Shown: positions 40,238 through 50,913 of the stretch, in pieces | Layout: every line of letters begins with the position of its first letter | How positions within the stretch are numbered: position 1 is the stretch's first letter | From: Nocardioides sp. dk884 | GTDB lineage: Bacteria; Actinomycetota; Actinomycetes; Propionibacteriales; Nocardioidaceae | Direction of reading: 5' to 3' | Length of the DNA stretch: 64,000 bases | Assembly (NCBI RefSeq): GCF_009557055.1 | Contig: NZ_CP045649.1 | Location: 2,269,501 to 2,333,500, forward strand | Program-made: the position numbers and the translations under genes | Notes under the pieces: generated by a model | What the model was told of the DNA's origin: nothing | Databases searched by the model: none | What the model saw: the letters and a program-made list of their open reading frames with translations, nothing else

Positions 40238-42010
40238 TCACTCGGAGATGACGTACAGGTCCTTGTAGTTCGGGGCACCGATGGAACCGTCACCGTAGAA
40301 GTTCCCGATCCGGGAGCCGTGGGTGAACAGGTCGTTGCGGTACGCCGTGGGGATGATCGGGAAGTCCGTGGTCTGGATCAACTCGTCGAGCGCGCCCCAG
40401 GCCTCGGCCTGCTCCTCAGCCGGCAGCAGGGAGATCTTGTCCATCTCCTTGTCCATCTCCGGGTTGGAGTAGCCACCGGTGTTGTAGGCCGCACCGGTGC
40501 GCAGGAGCGACGGGAGCATGGTGAGACCCGAGGGCCAGTCCGAGCACCAGTTGACGCCACGCAGGGTGAGCTTCTTGTTGGTGGCGTTGTCCGGGTCGAG
40601 CCAGATGTCGTACGGGTCGACCTGCACCGGGATCGCCTGGACCTCGAAGCCGGCCTCCTCGAAGCCGCGGACCAGCTGGTCGTTGGTCTTGACCGCCAGC
40701 GGGTCGGGTTCGTAGTAGATCATCACGATCTTGAACGGGTTCGACTCGTCGTAGCCCTCTTCAGCGAGGAGCTCCTTGGCCTTCTCCGGGTTGAACTCGG
40801 TGGGCTCGCCCAGCGCGTTGTAGTCGGGCTTGCCGGCCATGCCGGGGGGCATGATCGAGTTCGCGGGCACGCGGGTCACACCGGGGACCTGACCACCGGC
40901 GAGCCAGGTGGCTTCGTAGTCGATGGCCAGCGCCATCGCCTGGCGCACGCCCTTCGTGGTCTTGTCGTAGACCGGGTACTGGAAGCTCGTGCACTGCGAG
41001 GACTGCTGGACCATGCGGTCACCGAGCTCCTCGGTGGCCTTCTTGTAGTTCACCGAGTCCAGGTCCGTCGAGATGACGGTCTCCGAGGCGGCGTTGCCGC
41101 TCAGCAGGATCTGGTCGGTCTGCGCCGGGTCGGCGTTGAACTTGAAGGTGTAGCTGTCCGGGTACTGGTGGCGGCCCGGGTCGGTCGCGGGGTCCCACTG
41201 CTCGTTCTTCACCAGGACCAGCTCGTCGGTCGGGGTGAAGGACTCGATCTTGTAGGGACCGGTCGCGAGCGGGTCGCGGCCATACTTCGGCGGCGCAGCG
41301 GCGTCGCCCAGCGGGGCCGGGCCGATCGCCATGAAGGCGCCCCACCAGTCCATGTCCGGGAACGGCTCGGACATCTTGATGGTCACGTCGCGGCCGTTGA
41401 CCTCGACGCCCTTGTACTCCTGGCCGGAGGTGTAGGGACCCTTGTAGGTCTCACCGTCGAGGAAGTAGTGGCGGGAGTACTCGGTGCCGGGGCCGCTCGG
41501 GAACGCCTCGGCGTCGAGCGTGCGGGAGATGCCGAAGGCGAGCTCCTCCGGGGTGATGTCCTTGCCGTTCTCCCACTTCACACCGTCACGCAGCGTGAAG
41601 GTCCACTCGGTGAAGTCCTCGTTCGGACGGCCGAGGTCGGTGGCGAGGTCGGGGATGAGCTCCATCCCGCCGGTCTCGGGATTGCGCGCGTACTGGGTCA
41701 GCGAGCGGTTGGTCAGCGCCTGCTGGATCGAGTTGCCGGTCACCGACCAGCCCTCGGCGGGCTCGAGGGTGCTCGGGCCGGGGTCACCGGGGAGGTAGAC
41801 GGTGATGTCCCCGCCCTCGGTGGCGTCCTTGATCTCGTACGCCGGGCCTTCGGCACGGTCGGGGTTCTTGACGACCTCGTCGGCCGCCGCGTACTCGCGG
41901 TCGTCCTGGGCAGCGCCACCGTTGTTGTCCCCACCGTCGCCGCCACCACAGGCAGCGAGAGTGAGCATGGAGGCCCCGACGAGCAGCGCAAGGGGCTTGC
42001 TTCGCCTCAT
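40238..42010 (-). CDS. dppA: Peptide-binding lipoprotein, extracellular solute-binding family 5
   Basis: A 590-residue lipoprotein. The signal peptide ends in a lipobox LTLAAC with the modified Cys at 21, then a Gly/Asp/Asn-rich linker. The mature protein has the family 5 pattern: LTQYARNPETGGMELIPDLA, FTEWTFTLRDGVKWENGKDI and VRQAMALAIDYEATW. It captures peptides (or similar ligands) outside and hands them to DppBC. The gene sits between dppC and dppB, an unusual order, and has the AAGGAAG-type site before ATG 42010. Substrate specificity is unproven. Confidence 0.93.
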   Translation of the reverse strand: MRRSKPLALLVGASMLTLAACGGGDGGDNNGGAAQDDREYAAADEVVKNPDRAEGPAYEIKDATEGGDITVYLPGDPGPSTLEPAEGWSVTGNSIQQALTNRSLTQYARNPETGGMELIPDLATDLGRPNEDFTEWTFTLRDGVKWENGKDITPEELAFGISRTLDAEAFPSGPGTEYSRHYFLDGETYKGPYTSGQEYKGVEVNGRDVTIKMSEPFPDMDWWGAFMAIGPAPLGDAAAPPKYGRDPLATGPYKIESFTPTDELVLVKNEQWDPATDPGRHQYPDSYTFKFNADPAQTDQILLSGNAASETVISTDLDSVNYKKATEELGDRMVQQSSQCTSFQYPVYDKTTKGVRQAMALAIDYEATWLAGGQVPGVTRVPANSIMPPGMAGKPDYNALGEPTEFNPEKAKELLAEEGYDESNPFKIVMIYYEPDPLAVKTNDQLVRGFEEAGFEVQAIPVQVDPYDIWLDPDNATNKKLTLRGVNWCSDWPSGLTMLPSLLRTGAAYNTGGYSNPEMDKEMDKISLLPAEEQAEAWGALDELIQTTDFPIIPTAYRNDLFTHGSRIGNFYGDGSIGAPNYKDLYVISE

Positions 42011-42076
42011 TGATTCAGCCTTTCTTCCTTGATCGCGTCACCGAGGGATCACGGTCGACGACGTTGCGGGAGCCGG

Positions 42077-43105
42077 TCAGCGCCGGGTCTTCGGATCGAG
42101 CGCGTCACGGATCGCGTCACCGAGAAGGTTCAGGGCGACCACGAGCAGCACGATGCCCAGCAGAGGCTCGTAGAGGTAGAGCGGGTAGGTCTGGAAGTAG
42201 TCGGTGGCCGCGGAGATGATCTGGCCCCACGACTTGCCGTCCGTCACACCGATGCCGAGATAGGACAGACCGGCCTCGGCGGCGACGAAGGTGGGGAGCA
42301 TCAGCGAGACCGACACGACGATCGGGGCGACCAGGTTGGGCAGCAGCTCGCGCACCAGGATCCGGTGCGTCGGCATACCCAGCACCCGCGCGGCCTGGAT
42401 GAAGTCGCGCTCACGCAGCGAGAGCACCTCGCCGCGGATCAGCCGGGCGATCGACATCCAGCCGAACATCGCCAGCACGGCGATCAGCGTCCAGCGCTGG
42501 ATCGTGGCGTAGTTCGGATCGTCACCGAAGCGCTCGTTGATGATCGGCGCGATCGTCAACGCGGCCAGCAGGAACGGGACGGTCAGGAAGAAGTCGATGA
42601 AGAAGGAGATGACCCGGTCCACCATGCCGCCGGCGTAGCCCGCCAGCAGGCCCAGGGTCACGCCGACGACCGCGGAGAACACCGTCGCGAGAGCCGCGAT
42701 CATCATCGAGGTCTGCGCACCCGCGAGCCAGTAGGCCAGGTTGTCGGTCGCCGTGCTCGGCGCGATGCCGAAGGGGTGCTCGGGGTCGAAGCCGTTGTTC
42801 GGCGGGCCCACGAGTGGCAGACCGCCGCCGAACGGGTCGATCAGGCCGATGGGGCGGACCGTGTCGGTGGTGACGCCGAAGAGCTTCATCAGCGCGTCCG
42901 CGAAGATCGCGATCAGCGCGAAGATGATCACCACGATCAGGCACAGGACGGCGACCTTGTCGTGCAGCAGCCGGCTGAAGGCGATCTGTAGCGGCGACTT
43001 GCCGACGATCGAGCTCTTAGCCTTACCGCCACCCGCCGGGCCACCGTCCACCGGCTCGTCGCTGAGATGACCCAGCGTCTCGGTGGAAACCGGAGGCAGC
43101 GACAT
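42077..43105 (-). CDS. dppC: Peptide ABC transporter permease, DppC type
   Basis: A 342-residue permease with an N-terminal OppC_N segment (SPLQIAFSRLLHDKVAVLCL) and six hydrophobic helices. The EAA coupling loop is FIQAARVLGMPTHRILVREL, the motif contacting the ATPases. A Pro/Gly-rich periplasmic loop (DPFGGGLPLVGPPNNGF) follows helix 1. It is the first gene of the operon on the minus strand. ATG 43105 has a GGGGAGAG site 1-8 bases upstream. The aspS terminator lies just before it, so its promoter must lie between about 43106 and 43250. Confidence 0.94.
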   Translation of the reverse strand: MSLPPVSTETLGHLSDEPVDGGPAGGGKAKSSIVGKSPLQIAFSRLLHDKVAVLCLIVVIIFALIAIFADALMKLFGVTTDTVRPIGLIDPFGGGLPLVGPPNNGFDPEHPFGIAPSTATDNLAYWLAGAQTSMMIAALATVFSAVVGVTLGLLAGYAGGMVDRVISFFIDFFLTVPFLLAALTIAPIINERFGDDPNYATIQRWTLIAVLAMFGWMSIARLIRGEVLSLRERDFIQAARVLGMPTHRILVRELLPNLVAPIVVSVSLMLPTFVAAEAGLSYLGIGVTDGKSWGQIISAATDYFQTYPLYLYEPLLGIVLLVVALNLLGDAIRDALDPKTRR

Positions 43106-43136
43106 TCTCTCCCCATCTGGGTGCTGGAAAAACGAA

Positions 43137-43170
43137 CACGGACGGCGCGTCAGAAGACGCGCCGCCCGTG
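43137..43170 (-). terminator. aspS-hisS operon terminator with T-rich tail
   Basis: CACGGACGGCGCGTC (43137-43151) pairs with GACGCGCCGCCCGTG (43156-43170) with one mismatch around AGAA. On the minus strand the stem is followed by TTCGTTTTT, so this is a rare classical Rho-independent terminator in this GC-rich window. Confidence 0.88.
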
Positions 43171-43250
43171 ACTCTATGTGACTTGCTCTGCCACGATGAT
43201 CACCCGCGAGTAACGATCTGGTCTCGACCAGCGGGCGAGTCTGCGGCGGA

Positions 43251-45044
43251 TCAGCCCCCGGCCGGGACTTCCTTCGCCGGGGCGGCGTCCACCCCGGCCT
43301 CCTTGCGCTGCTGCGGCGTGATCGGGGCCGGGGCCGCGGTCAACGGGTCGAATCCCGCTCCGGACTTCGGGAACGCGATCACGTCGCGGATCGAGTCCGC
43401 ACCCGACAGGATCGCCACGATCCGGTCCATGCCGACCGCGATGCCGCCGTGCGGCGGCGCGCCGAACTTGAAGGCGTCGAGGAGGAAGCCGAACTTCTCC
43501 TGGGCCTCCTCCGGGCCGATGCCCATCACCTCGAAGACGCGCTTCTGCACGTCCTCGCGGTGGATACGGATGGAGCCGCCGCCCAGCTCGGACCCGTTGC
43601 AGACGATGTCGTAGGCGAAGGCCAGCGCCGCACCCGGGTCGGCCTCGAGGTTGTCGAGGAACTCCGGCTTCGGGCTGGTGAACGCATGGTGCACAGCCGT
43701 CCAGGCGCCCGCGCCGACGGCCACGTCACCGCTGGCGACCGCGTCGTCGGCGGGCTCGAACAGCGGCGCGTCGACGACCCAGGTGAAGGCGAACTGGCTC
43801 TCGTCGATGAGCCCGCAGCGCTGGCCGATCTCCAGGCGCGCGGCGCCCAGGAGCGCCCGGCTGGACTTGGGGGTGCCGGCGGCGAAGAAGATGCAGTCGC
43901 CCGGCTGGGCGCCGGTGTGGGCGGCCAGGCCGGCCTTCTCCTCCTCGGAGAGGTTCTTGGCCACCGGCCCGCCGAGCTCGCCCTCGGCGGAGATCGTGAC
44001 GTAGGCGAGGCCCTTGGCACCGCGCTGCTTGGCCCACTCCTGCCAGGCGTCGAACTGCCGGCGCGGCTGGCTGGCGCCGCCGGGCATGACCACGGCCCCG
44101 ACGTACGGCGCCTGGAAGACGCGGAACGTCGTGTCGGCGAAGTACGCCGTGCAATCGACGAGCTCCTGGCCCATCCGCAGGTCCGGCTTGTCGGAACCGA
44201 AGCGAGCCATCGCGTCGGCGTAGGTGATCCGCGGGATCGGTCGCGGGATCTCGTGGCCCTCCAGGGCCCAGATCGCCGCGAGGACCTCCTCCATCAGCGC
44301 GATGACGTCGTCCTGGTCCACGAAGCTCATCTCGATGTCGAGCTGGGTGAACTCCGGCTGGCGGTCGGCGCGGAAGTCCTCGTCGCGGTAGCAGCGCGCG
44401 ATCTGGTAGTAGCGCTCCATGCCGCCGACCATCAGCAGCTGCTTGAACAGCTGCGGGCTCTGCGGCAGGGCGTACCAGCTGCCCGGGTGCAGGCGAGCCG
44501 GCACCAGGAAGTCGCGGGCGCCCTCGGGGGTGGAGCGGGTCAGCGTCGGGGTCTCGATCTCGACGAAGTCGTGGCGGTCGAGCACGTCGCGGGCGGCCTT
44601 GTTGATCTTGCTGCGCAGGCGCAGGATCCGGTTCGGCTCGCTGCGGCGCAGGTCGAGGTAGCGGTACTTGAGGCGGGTCTCCTCCCCCACCTCGCCGCCC
44701 TTGGAGCTCGCCGCGTCGTCGATCGGGAACGGCAGCGGCGCGGCGGTGCTGAGCACCTCGACGTCGGTGGCGACGACCTCGATCTCGCCGGTCGCGAGGT
44801 TGGGGTTCTCGTTGCCGGCCAGGCGGGCGGTCACCTCGCCGGTGATCTTGAGGCAGTACTCGTTGCGCAGGCTGTGGGCGACCGCCTCGTCGCGGACGAC
44901 CACCTGGACGACGCCGCTGGCCTCACGCAGGTCGAGGAACGCCACGCCCCCGTGATCGCGACGGCGCGCCACCCACCCGGCGAGGGTGACGGTCTGGCCG
45001 ACGTGCTCGGCGCGCAGGGCGCCGGCGTCATGGGTGCGGATCAC
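43251..45044 (-). CDS. aspS: Aspartyl-tRNA synthetase
   Basis: A 597-residue bacterial-type class II synthetase. The N-terminal OB-fold binds the anticodon ([20 protein letters not shown]). Motif 1 is [21 protein letters not shown], motif 2 follows [21 protein letters not shown], the bacterial insertion GAD domain sits in the middle, and motif 3 is [14 protein letters not shown]. Actinobacteria generally also charge tRNA-Asn with Asp through this enzyme and GatCAB; nothing here tests that. The start overlaps the hisS stop by 4 bp. Confidence 0.97.
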   Translation of the reverse strand: MIRTHDAGALRAEHVGQTVTLAGWVARRRDHGGVAFLDLREASGVVQVVVRDEAVAHSLRNEYCLKITGEVTARLAGNENPNLATGEIEVVATDVEVLSTAAPLPFPIDDAASSKGGEVGEETRLKYRYLDLRRSEPNRILRLRSKINKAARDVLDRHDFVEIETPTLTRSTPEGARDFLVPARLHPGSWYALPQSPQLFKQLLMVGGMERYYQIARCYRDEDFRADRQPEFTQLDIEMSFVDQDDVIALMEEVLAAIWALEGHEIPRPIPRITYADAMARFGSDKPDLRMGQELVDCTAYFADTTFRVFQAPYVGAVVMPGGASQPRRQFDAWQEWAKQRGAKGLAYVTISAEGELGGPVAKNLSEEEKAGLAAHTGAQPGDCIFFAAGTPKSSRALLGAARLEIGQRCGLIDESQFAFTWVVDAPLFEPADDAVASGDVAVGAGAWTAVHHAFTSPKPEFLDNLEADPGAALAFAYDIVCNGSELGGGSIRIHREDVQKRVFEVMGIGPEEAQEKFGFLLDAFKFGAPPHGGIAVGMDRIVAILSGADSIRDVIAFPKSGAGFDPLTAAPAPITPQQRKEAGVDAAPAKEVPAGG

Positions 45045-46321
45045 GAGAGGGACTCCTTGGTGTGGTGCTGCTGGGTGAGGTGGGTGACGAGCTCGGCGAG
45101 CGGTACGGCGACCTGCTCCCCGCTCGCCATGGTCTTGACCTGCGCGACCCCGGCCTCGAGGTCGCGCTCGCCGAGGACCACCACGGCGGGGGCGCCGGAG
45201 CGGTCAGCGGACTTCATCGCGCCCTTGAGGCCGCGCTCGCCGAACACCTGGTCGGTGCGCAGCCCGGCGCGGCGCAGCTGGGCAACCAGCGCCGGGGCCG
45301 CGGTGCGTCCCGCGGCGCCGAGCGGGACGACGTACACGTCGAGCGCGGAGGGCGGGCCGACCTGGAGGCCCTCGGCCTGGCAGGCGAGGTAGGTGCGGTC
45401 CAGGCCCAGGCCGAAGCCGATGCCGGAGAGCTCCTGGCCGCCGAGGTCGGCCATCAGGCCGTCGTAGCGCCCGCCGCCGCCGATGCCCGACTGGGCGCCG
45501 AGGCCGTCGTGGACGAACTCGAAGGTGGTGCGCGTGTAGTAGTCCAGCCCGCGCACCATGCGCGGGTTCACGACGTAGCGGGTGCCGTGCCCGTCGAGCA
45601 GGCGGCGTACGGCGGCGAAGTGCTCGGCGCAGGCCTCGCACAGGTGGTCGAGCATGAGCGGGGCATCGGCGAGCTGGGCGATCACCTCGGGGCGCTTGTC
45701 GTCGAGCACGCGCAGCGGGTTGATCCGGGCGCGCTCGCGGGTCGCCTCGTCGAGGTCGAGGCCCTCGAGGAAGGCCACCAGCGTCTCGCGGTACGGCGGG
45801 CGGCACTCCCGACAGCCCAGCGACGTGAGCTCCAGCCGGTAGCCGGTCAGGCCGAGCGAGCGGTAGCCCTCGTCGGCGATGGAGACGACCTCGGCGTCGA
45901 GCGCGGGGTCGTCGGAGCCGATCGCCTCCACGCCGAACTGCTGCAGCTGGCGGTAGCGGCCGTGCTGGGGACGCTCGGCGCGGAAGAACGGGCCGGTGTA
46001 CCAGAGCTTCACCGGCAGCTGGCCGCGGTCGAGGCGGTGCTCGATGACGCTGCGCATCACGCCGGCGGTGCCCTCGGGACGCAGCGTCAGGGAGCGGTCA
46101 CCGCGATCGGTGAAGGTGTACATCTCCTTGGAGACCACGTCGGTGGACTCGCCCACGCCGCGCACGTAGAGCGCGGTGTCCTCGAAGATCGGCAGCTCGA
46201 TGTAGCCGTAGCCGGCCAGGACGGCGGGTCGGGTGAGCGCCTCGCGCACGGCGAGCCAGGCGCCGGACTCGGGCGGGAGGTACTCCGGGACGCCCTTGGG
46301 CGCCGAGAGGGTGTCGGACAT
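45041..46321 (-). CDS. hisS: Histidyl-tRNA synthetase
   Basis: A 426-residue class II synthetase. Motif 1 region [17 protein letters not shown], motif 2 [20 protein letters not shown] with QQFGVEAIG, His[14 protein letters not shown], and motif 3 in [13 protein letters not shown]. The C-terminal anticodon-binding domain starts at about residue 325 ([11 protein letters not shown]). ATG 46321 is chosen since the family N-terminus ([13 protein letters not shown]) follows closely; the longer in-frame start would overlap the next gene. In an aspS-hisS operon ended by the terminator at 43137. Confidence 0.97.
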   Translation of the reverse strand: MSDTLSAPKGVPEYLPPESGAWLAVREALTRPAVLAGYGYIELPIFEDTALYVRGVGESTDVVSKEMYTFTDRGDRSLTLRPEGTAGVMRSVIEHRLDRGQLPVKLWYTGPFFRAERPQHGRYRQLQQFGVEAIGSDDPALDAEVVSIADEGYRSLGLTGYRLELTSLGCRECRPPYRETLVAFLEGLDLDEATRERARINPLRVLDDKRPEVIAQLADAPLMLDHLCEACAEHFAAVRRLLDGHGTRYVVNPRMVRGLDYYTRTTFEFVHDGLGAQSGIGGGGRYDGLMADLGGQELSGIGFGLGLDRTYLACQAEGLQVGPPSALDVYVVPLGAAGRTAAPALVAQLRRAGLRTDQVFGERGLKGAMKSADRSGAPAVVVLGERDLEAGVAQVKTMASGEQVAVPLAELVTHLTQQHHTKESLS

Positions 46322-46325
46322 CTGT

Positions 46326-47039
46326 TCACAGACCTCGGGTGACTCGTCCCGCGTCGCCACTCTCGAGGAGGTCGCGCAGGTAGGGGTTGGTCGCACGCTC
46401 GCGACCGATGGACGTCTGCTCGCCATGACCCGGCAGCACGACGATGTCGTCGGGCAGGGTCAGCACCTTGTCGGCGAGGCTGCGCAGGATGGTGGGGTGA
46501 TCGCCGCCGGGCAGGTCGGTGCGCCCGATGGAGCCCGCGAAGAGCAGGTCCCCGGAGAACATCACCTCGGAGATCTCCGGCTGCGCGTCGTACGGCGTGC
46601 GGAAGGTGACCGAGCCCTGGGTGTGTCCCGGGGTGTGGTCGACCACGAAGCGCAGTCCGGCCAGCTCGAGCTCCTGGCCGTCGCCGAGCTCGCGCACGTC
46701 GTCGGGCTCGGCCCACTCGTGCTTGGCACCCAGCAGCATCTGGGTGGTCTCGCGCGACATGCCCGCCATCGGGTCGGTGAGCAGGTGGCGGTCCGAGGGA
46801 TGGATCCACGCGGTGGCGTCGTAGGTGCCCGCGACCGGGGCGACGCACCACATGTGGTCGACGTGGCCGTGGGTGACCAGCACCGCGACGGGCTTGAGGC
46901 GGTGCTCGCGCACGACCTCCGCCACGCCGTCGGCGGCGTCCTTGCCCGGGTCGATGACCACGCACTCGGTGCCGGGACCGGTCGCGGCGACATAGCAGTT
47001 CGTGCCCCACGGACCCGCGGGGAAGCCGGCGATCAACAC
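46326..47039 (-). CDS. MBL-fold hydrolase, glyoxalase II-like
   Basis: A 237-residue metallohydrolase. The binuclear metal motif is [13 protein letters not shown]; further ligands lie in [32 protein letters not shown] and [13 protein letters not shown]. This matches the YcbL/glyoxalase II-like group; the equivalent position next to hisS is occupied by Rv2581c in M. tuberculosis. Likely a thioester hydrolase, with the acyl-thiol substrate unknown. GTG start at 47039 gives [16 protein letters not shown], the family opening. It lies 4 bp before hisS. Confidence 0.92.
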   Translation of the reverse strand: MLIAGFPAGPWGTNCYVAATGPGTECVVIDPGKDAADGVAEVVREHRLKPVAVLVTHGHVDHMWCVAPVAGTYDATAWIHPSDRHLLTDPMAGMSRETTQMLLGAKHEWAEPDDVRELGDGQELELAGLRFVVDHTPGHTQGSVTFRTPYDAQPEISEVMFSGDLLFAGSIGRTDLPGGDHPTILRSLADKVLTLPDDIVVLPGHGEQTSIGRERATNPYLRDLLESGDAGRVTRGL

Positions 47040-47125
47040 CCCGCCACACTATCGAGGCAGGCGCATCCGCGCCTCATCGGCTGTTCGGCCACGACCGAGG
47101 GGCCCCGCAAGGTGGCTGTGACGAC

Positions 47126-47131
47126 TAGCAT
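47126..47131 (+). promoter_or_regulatory. Candidate -10 element TAGCAT of the DUF349 gene
   Basis: TAGCAT lies 38 bases before the GTG at 47170, in the 130-bp gap between divergent genes. No matching -35 is obvious. The same hexamer serves the tetR gene at 11217. Confidence 0.4.
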
Positions 47132-47169
47132 GGCGCCTGCGTGTCCGACACCAGCGAAGAGGAACACCA

Positions 47170-48399
47170 GTGACGAGCCATGAGTGGGGCCGCGTCGACG
47201 ACGACGGCACCGTCTACGTCAGGACCGCCGACGGCGAGCGGTCGGTCGGTCAGTACCCCGAGGGCACCCCGGAGGAGGCCCTGGCGTTCTTCACCGAGCG
47301 CTACGCCGCGCTCGCCTTCGAGGTCGAGCTCCTCGAGAAGCGCGTGCAGTCCGGCGTGCTCTCCCCCGAGGAGGCGGTCGAGTCGGTGAAGACCGTCCGT
47401 GCCCAGGTCACCGACGCCAACGCCGTCGGCGACCTCGCCACGCTCGGCGCGCGCCTGGACGCCCTCGGGCCGGTGATCGCCGCGCAGCGCGAGGTCCGCC
47501 GCAAGGAGAAGGCGCAGAAGGCGGCCGAGACCCGCGCGGCCAAGGAGAAGGTCGTCGTCGAGGCCGAGCGTCTCGCCGAGAGCAGCGACTGGCGCAATGG
47601 TGCGAACCGGCTGCGCGACCTGCTCGAGGAGTGGAAGGCGCTGCCGCGCATCGACCGCAGCTCCGATGACGCCCTGTGGCGACGGTTCTCGACCGCGCGC
47701 ACGGCGTACACCCGGCGGCGCAAGGCGCACTTCGCCGAGCAGAACGAGAAGCGCGAGAGCGCCCGGGCGATCAAGGAGCGCCTGGTCGTGGAGGCCGAGG
47801 CGGTGCAGGACTCCACCGACTGGGGTCTCACCGCGGGCCGCTACCGCGACCTGATGCGCGACTGGAAGGCCGCCGGCCCCGCGCCCAAGGACGTCGACGA
47901 CGCCCTGTGGAAGCGGTTCCGCGCCGCGCAGGACCACTTCTTCGGCGCTCGTGACGCCGCGAACGCCGCGCTCGACGAGGAGTTCGCCGCCAACGCCGTC
48001 GTCAAGGAGGAGCTGCTGGTCGAGGCCGAGCAGCTGCTCCCGATCCAGGACCTCGACGCCGCCAAGCGGGCCTTCCGCGACCTCGCCGACCGCTGGGACG
48101 CTGCCGGCAAGGTGCCGCGCGACCGGATGAAGGACCTCGAGGGTCGCTTCCGCAAGGTCGAGCAGGCCCTGCGCGCCGTCGAGGACGAGCAGTGGCGCCG
48201 TTCGGACCCGGAGAAGTCCGCGCGTGCCGAGGACCTCGTCTCCAAGCTCGAGGCCGCCATCGCCCAGGTCGAGGCCGACCTGGAGAAGGCACGCAGCGCC
48301 GGGCAGGACAAGAAGGTCCGCGACCTCGAGGAGAACCTCGCCTCGCGCCAGTCCTTCCTGGAGATGGCCCGCCGCGCCAGCGCCGACTACTCCGGCTGA
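47170..48399 (+). CDS. DUF349 repeat protein
   Basis: A 409-residue, largely helical cytoplasmic protein. After a short N-terminal strand region (HEWGRVDDDGTVYVRTADG) come three DUF349 helical repeats, each with a W near its end: SSDWRNGANRLRDLLEEWKA, STDWGLTAGRYRDLMRDWKA and a third containing AFRDLADRWDAAGK. The C-terminus is coiled coil. DUF349 proteins of unknown role are widespread in actinobacteria and often lie between hisS and rel. The GTG at 47170 has GAGGA 9 bases upstream. It is transcribed alone and closed by the hairpin at 48414. Confidence 0.9.
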   Translation: MTSHEWGRVDDDGTVYVRTADGERSVGQYPEGTPEEALAFFTERYAALAFEVELLEKRVQSGVLSPEEAVESVKTVRAQVTDANAVGDLATLGARLDALGPVIAAQREVRRKEKAQKAAETRAAKEKVVVEAERLAESSDWRNGANRLRDLLEEWKALPRIDRSSDDALWRRFSTARTAYTRRRKAHFAEQNEKRESARAIKERLVVEAEAVQDSTDWGLTAGRYRDLMRDWKAAGPAPKDVDDALWKRFRAAQDHFFGARDAANAALDEEFAANAVVKEELLVEAEQLLPIQDLDAAKRAFRDLADRWDAAGKVPRDRMKDLEGRFRKVEQALRAVEDEQWRRSDPEKSARAEDLVSKLEAAIAQVEADLEKARSAGQDKKVRDLEENLASRQSFLEMARRASADYSG

Positions 48400-48413
48400 C
48401 CCCCTCGACGAAA

Positions 48414-48442
48414 GAACCCCCGGCCCTGAGGGTCGGGGGTTC
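48414..48442 (+). terminator. Terminator of the DUF349 gene
   Basis: GAACCCCCG (48414-48422) pairs with CGGGGGTTC (48434-48442), with CCC-TGA-GGG inside. It starts 14 bases after the stop and directly abuts the composite repeat array. Confidence 0.85.
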
Positions 48443-48576
48443 CGTCGTTGAATCGAGAGTTGTGACGGTCGAATCGAGAGTTCTGACCACTCGAGTCGAG
48501 ACGTACGCCGCCACCAGCGCCGACTCGGCGCACCACTGGCGCCGACTCGCGCAACCATTGGCGCCGACTCGCGGGA
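48442..48576. repeat. Composite tandem array: three A units then three B units
   Basis: Three 21-bp A units (48442-48462, 48463-48483, 48484-48504) each hold TCGARTCGAGA or its TGAATCGAGA variant. Six bases later three 22-bp B units follow (48511-48532, 48533-48554, 48555-48576) with core GCGCCGACTCG. Unit order matches the array at 11036-11149. It fills the space between the DUF349 terminator and the rel stop. Confidence 0.85.
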
Positions 48577-48585
48577 AGGGCGGGG

Positions 48586-50895
48586 CTACTGGGTGACGCG
48601 GTAGGCGTCGAAGACGCCGGGTACGCCGCGGACCGCCTTGATCACGTCGTCGAGGTGCTTGGCCTCGGCCATCTCGAAGCTGAACCGGCTCTTCGCGACC
48701 CGGTCGTGGGTGGTGGAGAGGCTGGCGCTGAGGATGTTCACGTGGGCGTCCGAGAGCGCCATGGTGATGTCGGACAGTAGCCGGGCCCGGTCCAGCGCCT
48801 CGACCTGGATGTTGACCAGGAACGTCGAGTCCGAGGTGGGTGCCCACTCGACCTCGACGAGCTTCTCCGGCTGCGCCTGGAGCGCCGAGGCGTTGGTGCA
48901 GTCGGTGCGGTGCACCGAGACGCCCCCGCCCTTGGTGACGAAGCCGAGGATCTCGTCGGGCGGCACCGGGGTGCAGCACTTGGCGAGCTTGACCCACACC
49001 TCCGAGGTGCCCTTGACGATGACGCCCGCGTGGCTGCCGCCGGCGACCTGCGGACGACTGCGCCGCCCGGTGATCGTGACGGCCTCGGCGAGGTCCTCCT
49101 GGGCCCCGTCGTTGCCGCCGTGCTCCTCGATGACGCGCTTGACGACCGCCTGGGCCGACAGGTTGCCCTCGCCGACCGCGGCGTACAGCGCGGAGACGTC
49201 GGCGATGTTGAAGTGCGCGGCGGCCAGGGTCAGCGACTCGTGCGACATCAGCCGCTTGAGGGGCAGCCCCTCCTTGCGCATGAGCTTGGCGATCTGCTCC
49301 TTGCCGCGCTCGATCGCCTCCTCGCGGCGCTCCTTGGTGAACCACTGGCGGATCTTCGAGCGCGCCCGCGGCGACTTCACGAAGGTCAGCCAGTCACGCG
49401 AGGGGCCGGCGTTGGCCGACTTGGAGGTGAAGACCTCCACCACGTCGCCGTTGTCGAGGGTCGACTCCAGCGGCACCAGGCGCCCGTTGACCCGTGCGCC
49501 GATCGTGTGGTGCCCGACCTCGGTGTGCACGGCGTAGGCGAAGTCCACCGGCGTCGCGCCGGCCGGCAGCGCCATCACGTCGCCGCGCGGGGTGAAGACG
49601 TAGACCTCCGCGCGGTTCATCTCGAAGCGCAGCGACTCCAGGAACTCCCCCGGGTCCTCGACCTCGCTCTGCCAGTCGAGCAGGGTGCGCACCCAGGTCA
49701 TGTCGTCCATGTCGCCGGCACGGTCGGTGTCGACGCCGGCGCGGTTGTTCTCCTTGTACTTCCAGTGCGCCGCCACGCCGTACTCCGCACGCCGGTGCAT
49801 CGCATAGGTGCGGATCTGCAGCTCCACCGGCTTGCCCTGCGGGCCGATCACGGTGGTGTGCAGCGACTGGTACATGTTGAACTTCGGCATCGCGACGTAG
49901 TCCTTGAACCGGCCCAGGACCGGGTTCCAGCGCGAGTGCAGTACGCCGAGGACGCTGTAGCAGTCACGGTCGTCCTCGACGAGGATCCGGATGCCGACCA
50001 GGTCGTAGATGTCGGAGAAGTCGCGGCCCCCGACGATCATCTTCTGATAGATCGAGTAGTAGTGCTTCGGGCGCCCGGTGACGGTCGCCTTGATCTTCGC
50101 CTCGCGCAGGTCGTGCTCGACCTGCTTGATCACCTCGGCCAGGAACTGATCGCGCGAGGGCGCCCGCTCGGCGACCAGACGCACGATCTCGTCGTAGATC
50201 TTGGGGTGCAGGGTCGCAAACGCGAGGTCCTCCAGCTCCCACTTGATCGTGTTCATGCCGAGGCGGTGGGCCAGCGGCGCGTAGATGTCGAGGGTCTCGC
50301 GGGCCTTGCGCTCCTGGGTCTCCTGCTTGACGTAGCGCAGGGTCCGCATGTTGTGCAGGCGGTCCGCGAGCTTGATGACCAGCACCCGGATGTCGCGCGA
50401 CATCGCGACGATCATCTTGCGGATCGTCTCGGCCTCGGCGGTCTCGCCGTACTGGACCTTGTCGAGCTTGGTCACGCCGTCGACCAGGCGCGCCACCTCC
50501 TCGCCGAAGTCCGCGCGCAGCTGGTCGAGGGTGTACGGCGTGTCCTCGACCGTGTCGTGCAGCAGCGAGGCGACCAGGGTCGGCTCGGTCATGCCGATGC
50601 CGGCCAGGATCGTGGTGACCGCGAGCGGGTGGGTGATGTAGGGGTCACCGCTCTTGCGCATCTGCGCGCCGTGCTGGGCCTCGGCGGTCTTGTAGGCCCG
50701 CTCGATCAGCGCCAGGTCGGCCTTCGGATGATTCGCGCGTACGGCGCGGAACAGCGGCTCCAGGACCGGGTTGGCCGTCTGGTTGCGGGTGCCCATCCGC
50801 GCCAGGCGGGCGCGCATGCTGCGGGCCGTCGGAGCACCCTCGGAGCGCTCCGGGGCCCGCTCTCGGCGCGGCGGGGTCGTGCGGTCCTCGGTCAC
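48586..50895 (-). CDS. rel: Bifunctional (p)ppGpp synthetase/hydrolase
   Basis: A 769-residue Rel/SpoT homologue that makes and degrades (p)ppGpp during the stringent response. The HD hydrolase is intact ([23 protein letters not shown] with H113-D114, and [14 protein letters not shown]). The synthetase carries [13 protein letters not shown] and [23 protein letters not shown] (about 460-520, [20 protein letters not shown]), the zinc-finger region with [10 protein letters not shown], and a C-terminal ACT domain follow. In a run apt-rel shared with mycobacteria; the gap to apt is 18 bp. It converges with the DUF349 gene. Confidence 0.96.
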   Translation of the reverse strand: MTEDRTTPPRRERAPERSEGAPTARSMRARLARMGTRNQTANPVLEPLFRAVRANHPKADLALIERAYKTAEAQHGAQMRKSGDPYITHPLAVTTILAGIGMTEPTLVASLLHDTVEDTPYTLDQLRADFGEEVARLVDGVTKLDKVQYGETAEAETIRKMIVAMSRDIRVLVIKLADRLHNMRTLRYVKQETQERKARETLDIYAPLAHRLGMNTIKWELEDLAFATLHPKIYDEIVRLVAERAPSRDQFLAEVIKQVEHDLREAKIKATVTGRPKHYYSIYQKMIVGGRDFSDIYDLVGIRILVEDDRDCYSVLGVLHSRWNPVLGRFKDYVAMPKFNMYQSLHTTVIGPQGKPVELQIRTYAMHRRAEYGVAAHWKYKENNRAGVDTDRAGDMDDMTWVRTLLDWQSEVEDPGEFLESLRFEMNRAEVYVFTPRGDVMALPAGATPVDFAYAVHTEVGHHTIGARVNGRLVPLESTLDNGDVVEVFTSKSANAGPSRDWLTFVKSPRARSKIRQWFTKERREEAIERGKEQIAKLMRKEGLPLKRLMSHESLTLAAAHFNIADVSALYAAVGEGNLSAQAVVKRVIEEHGGNDGAQEDLAEAVTITGRRSRPQVAGGSHAGVIVKGTSEVWVKLAKCCTPVPPDEILGFVTKGGGVSVHRTDCTNASALQAQPEKLVEVEWAPTSDSTFLVNIQVEALDRARLLSDITMALSDAHVNILSASLSTTHDRVAKSRFSFEMAEAKHLDDVIKAVRGVPGVFDAYRVTQ

Positions 50896-50913
50896 GTGGT
50901 CAGTCTAGGTCCG

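Noticed and set aside
47040..47169. Possible tRNA or small RNA gene in the larger intergenic gaps
   Set aside because: No cloverleaf-compatible arms, TTCGANN loop with paired arm, or CCA end was found in this or the other gaps.
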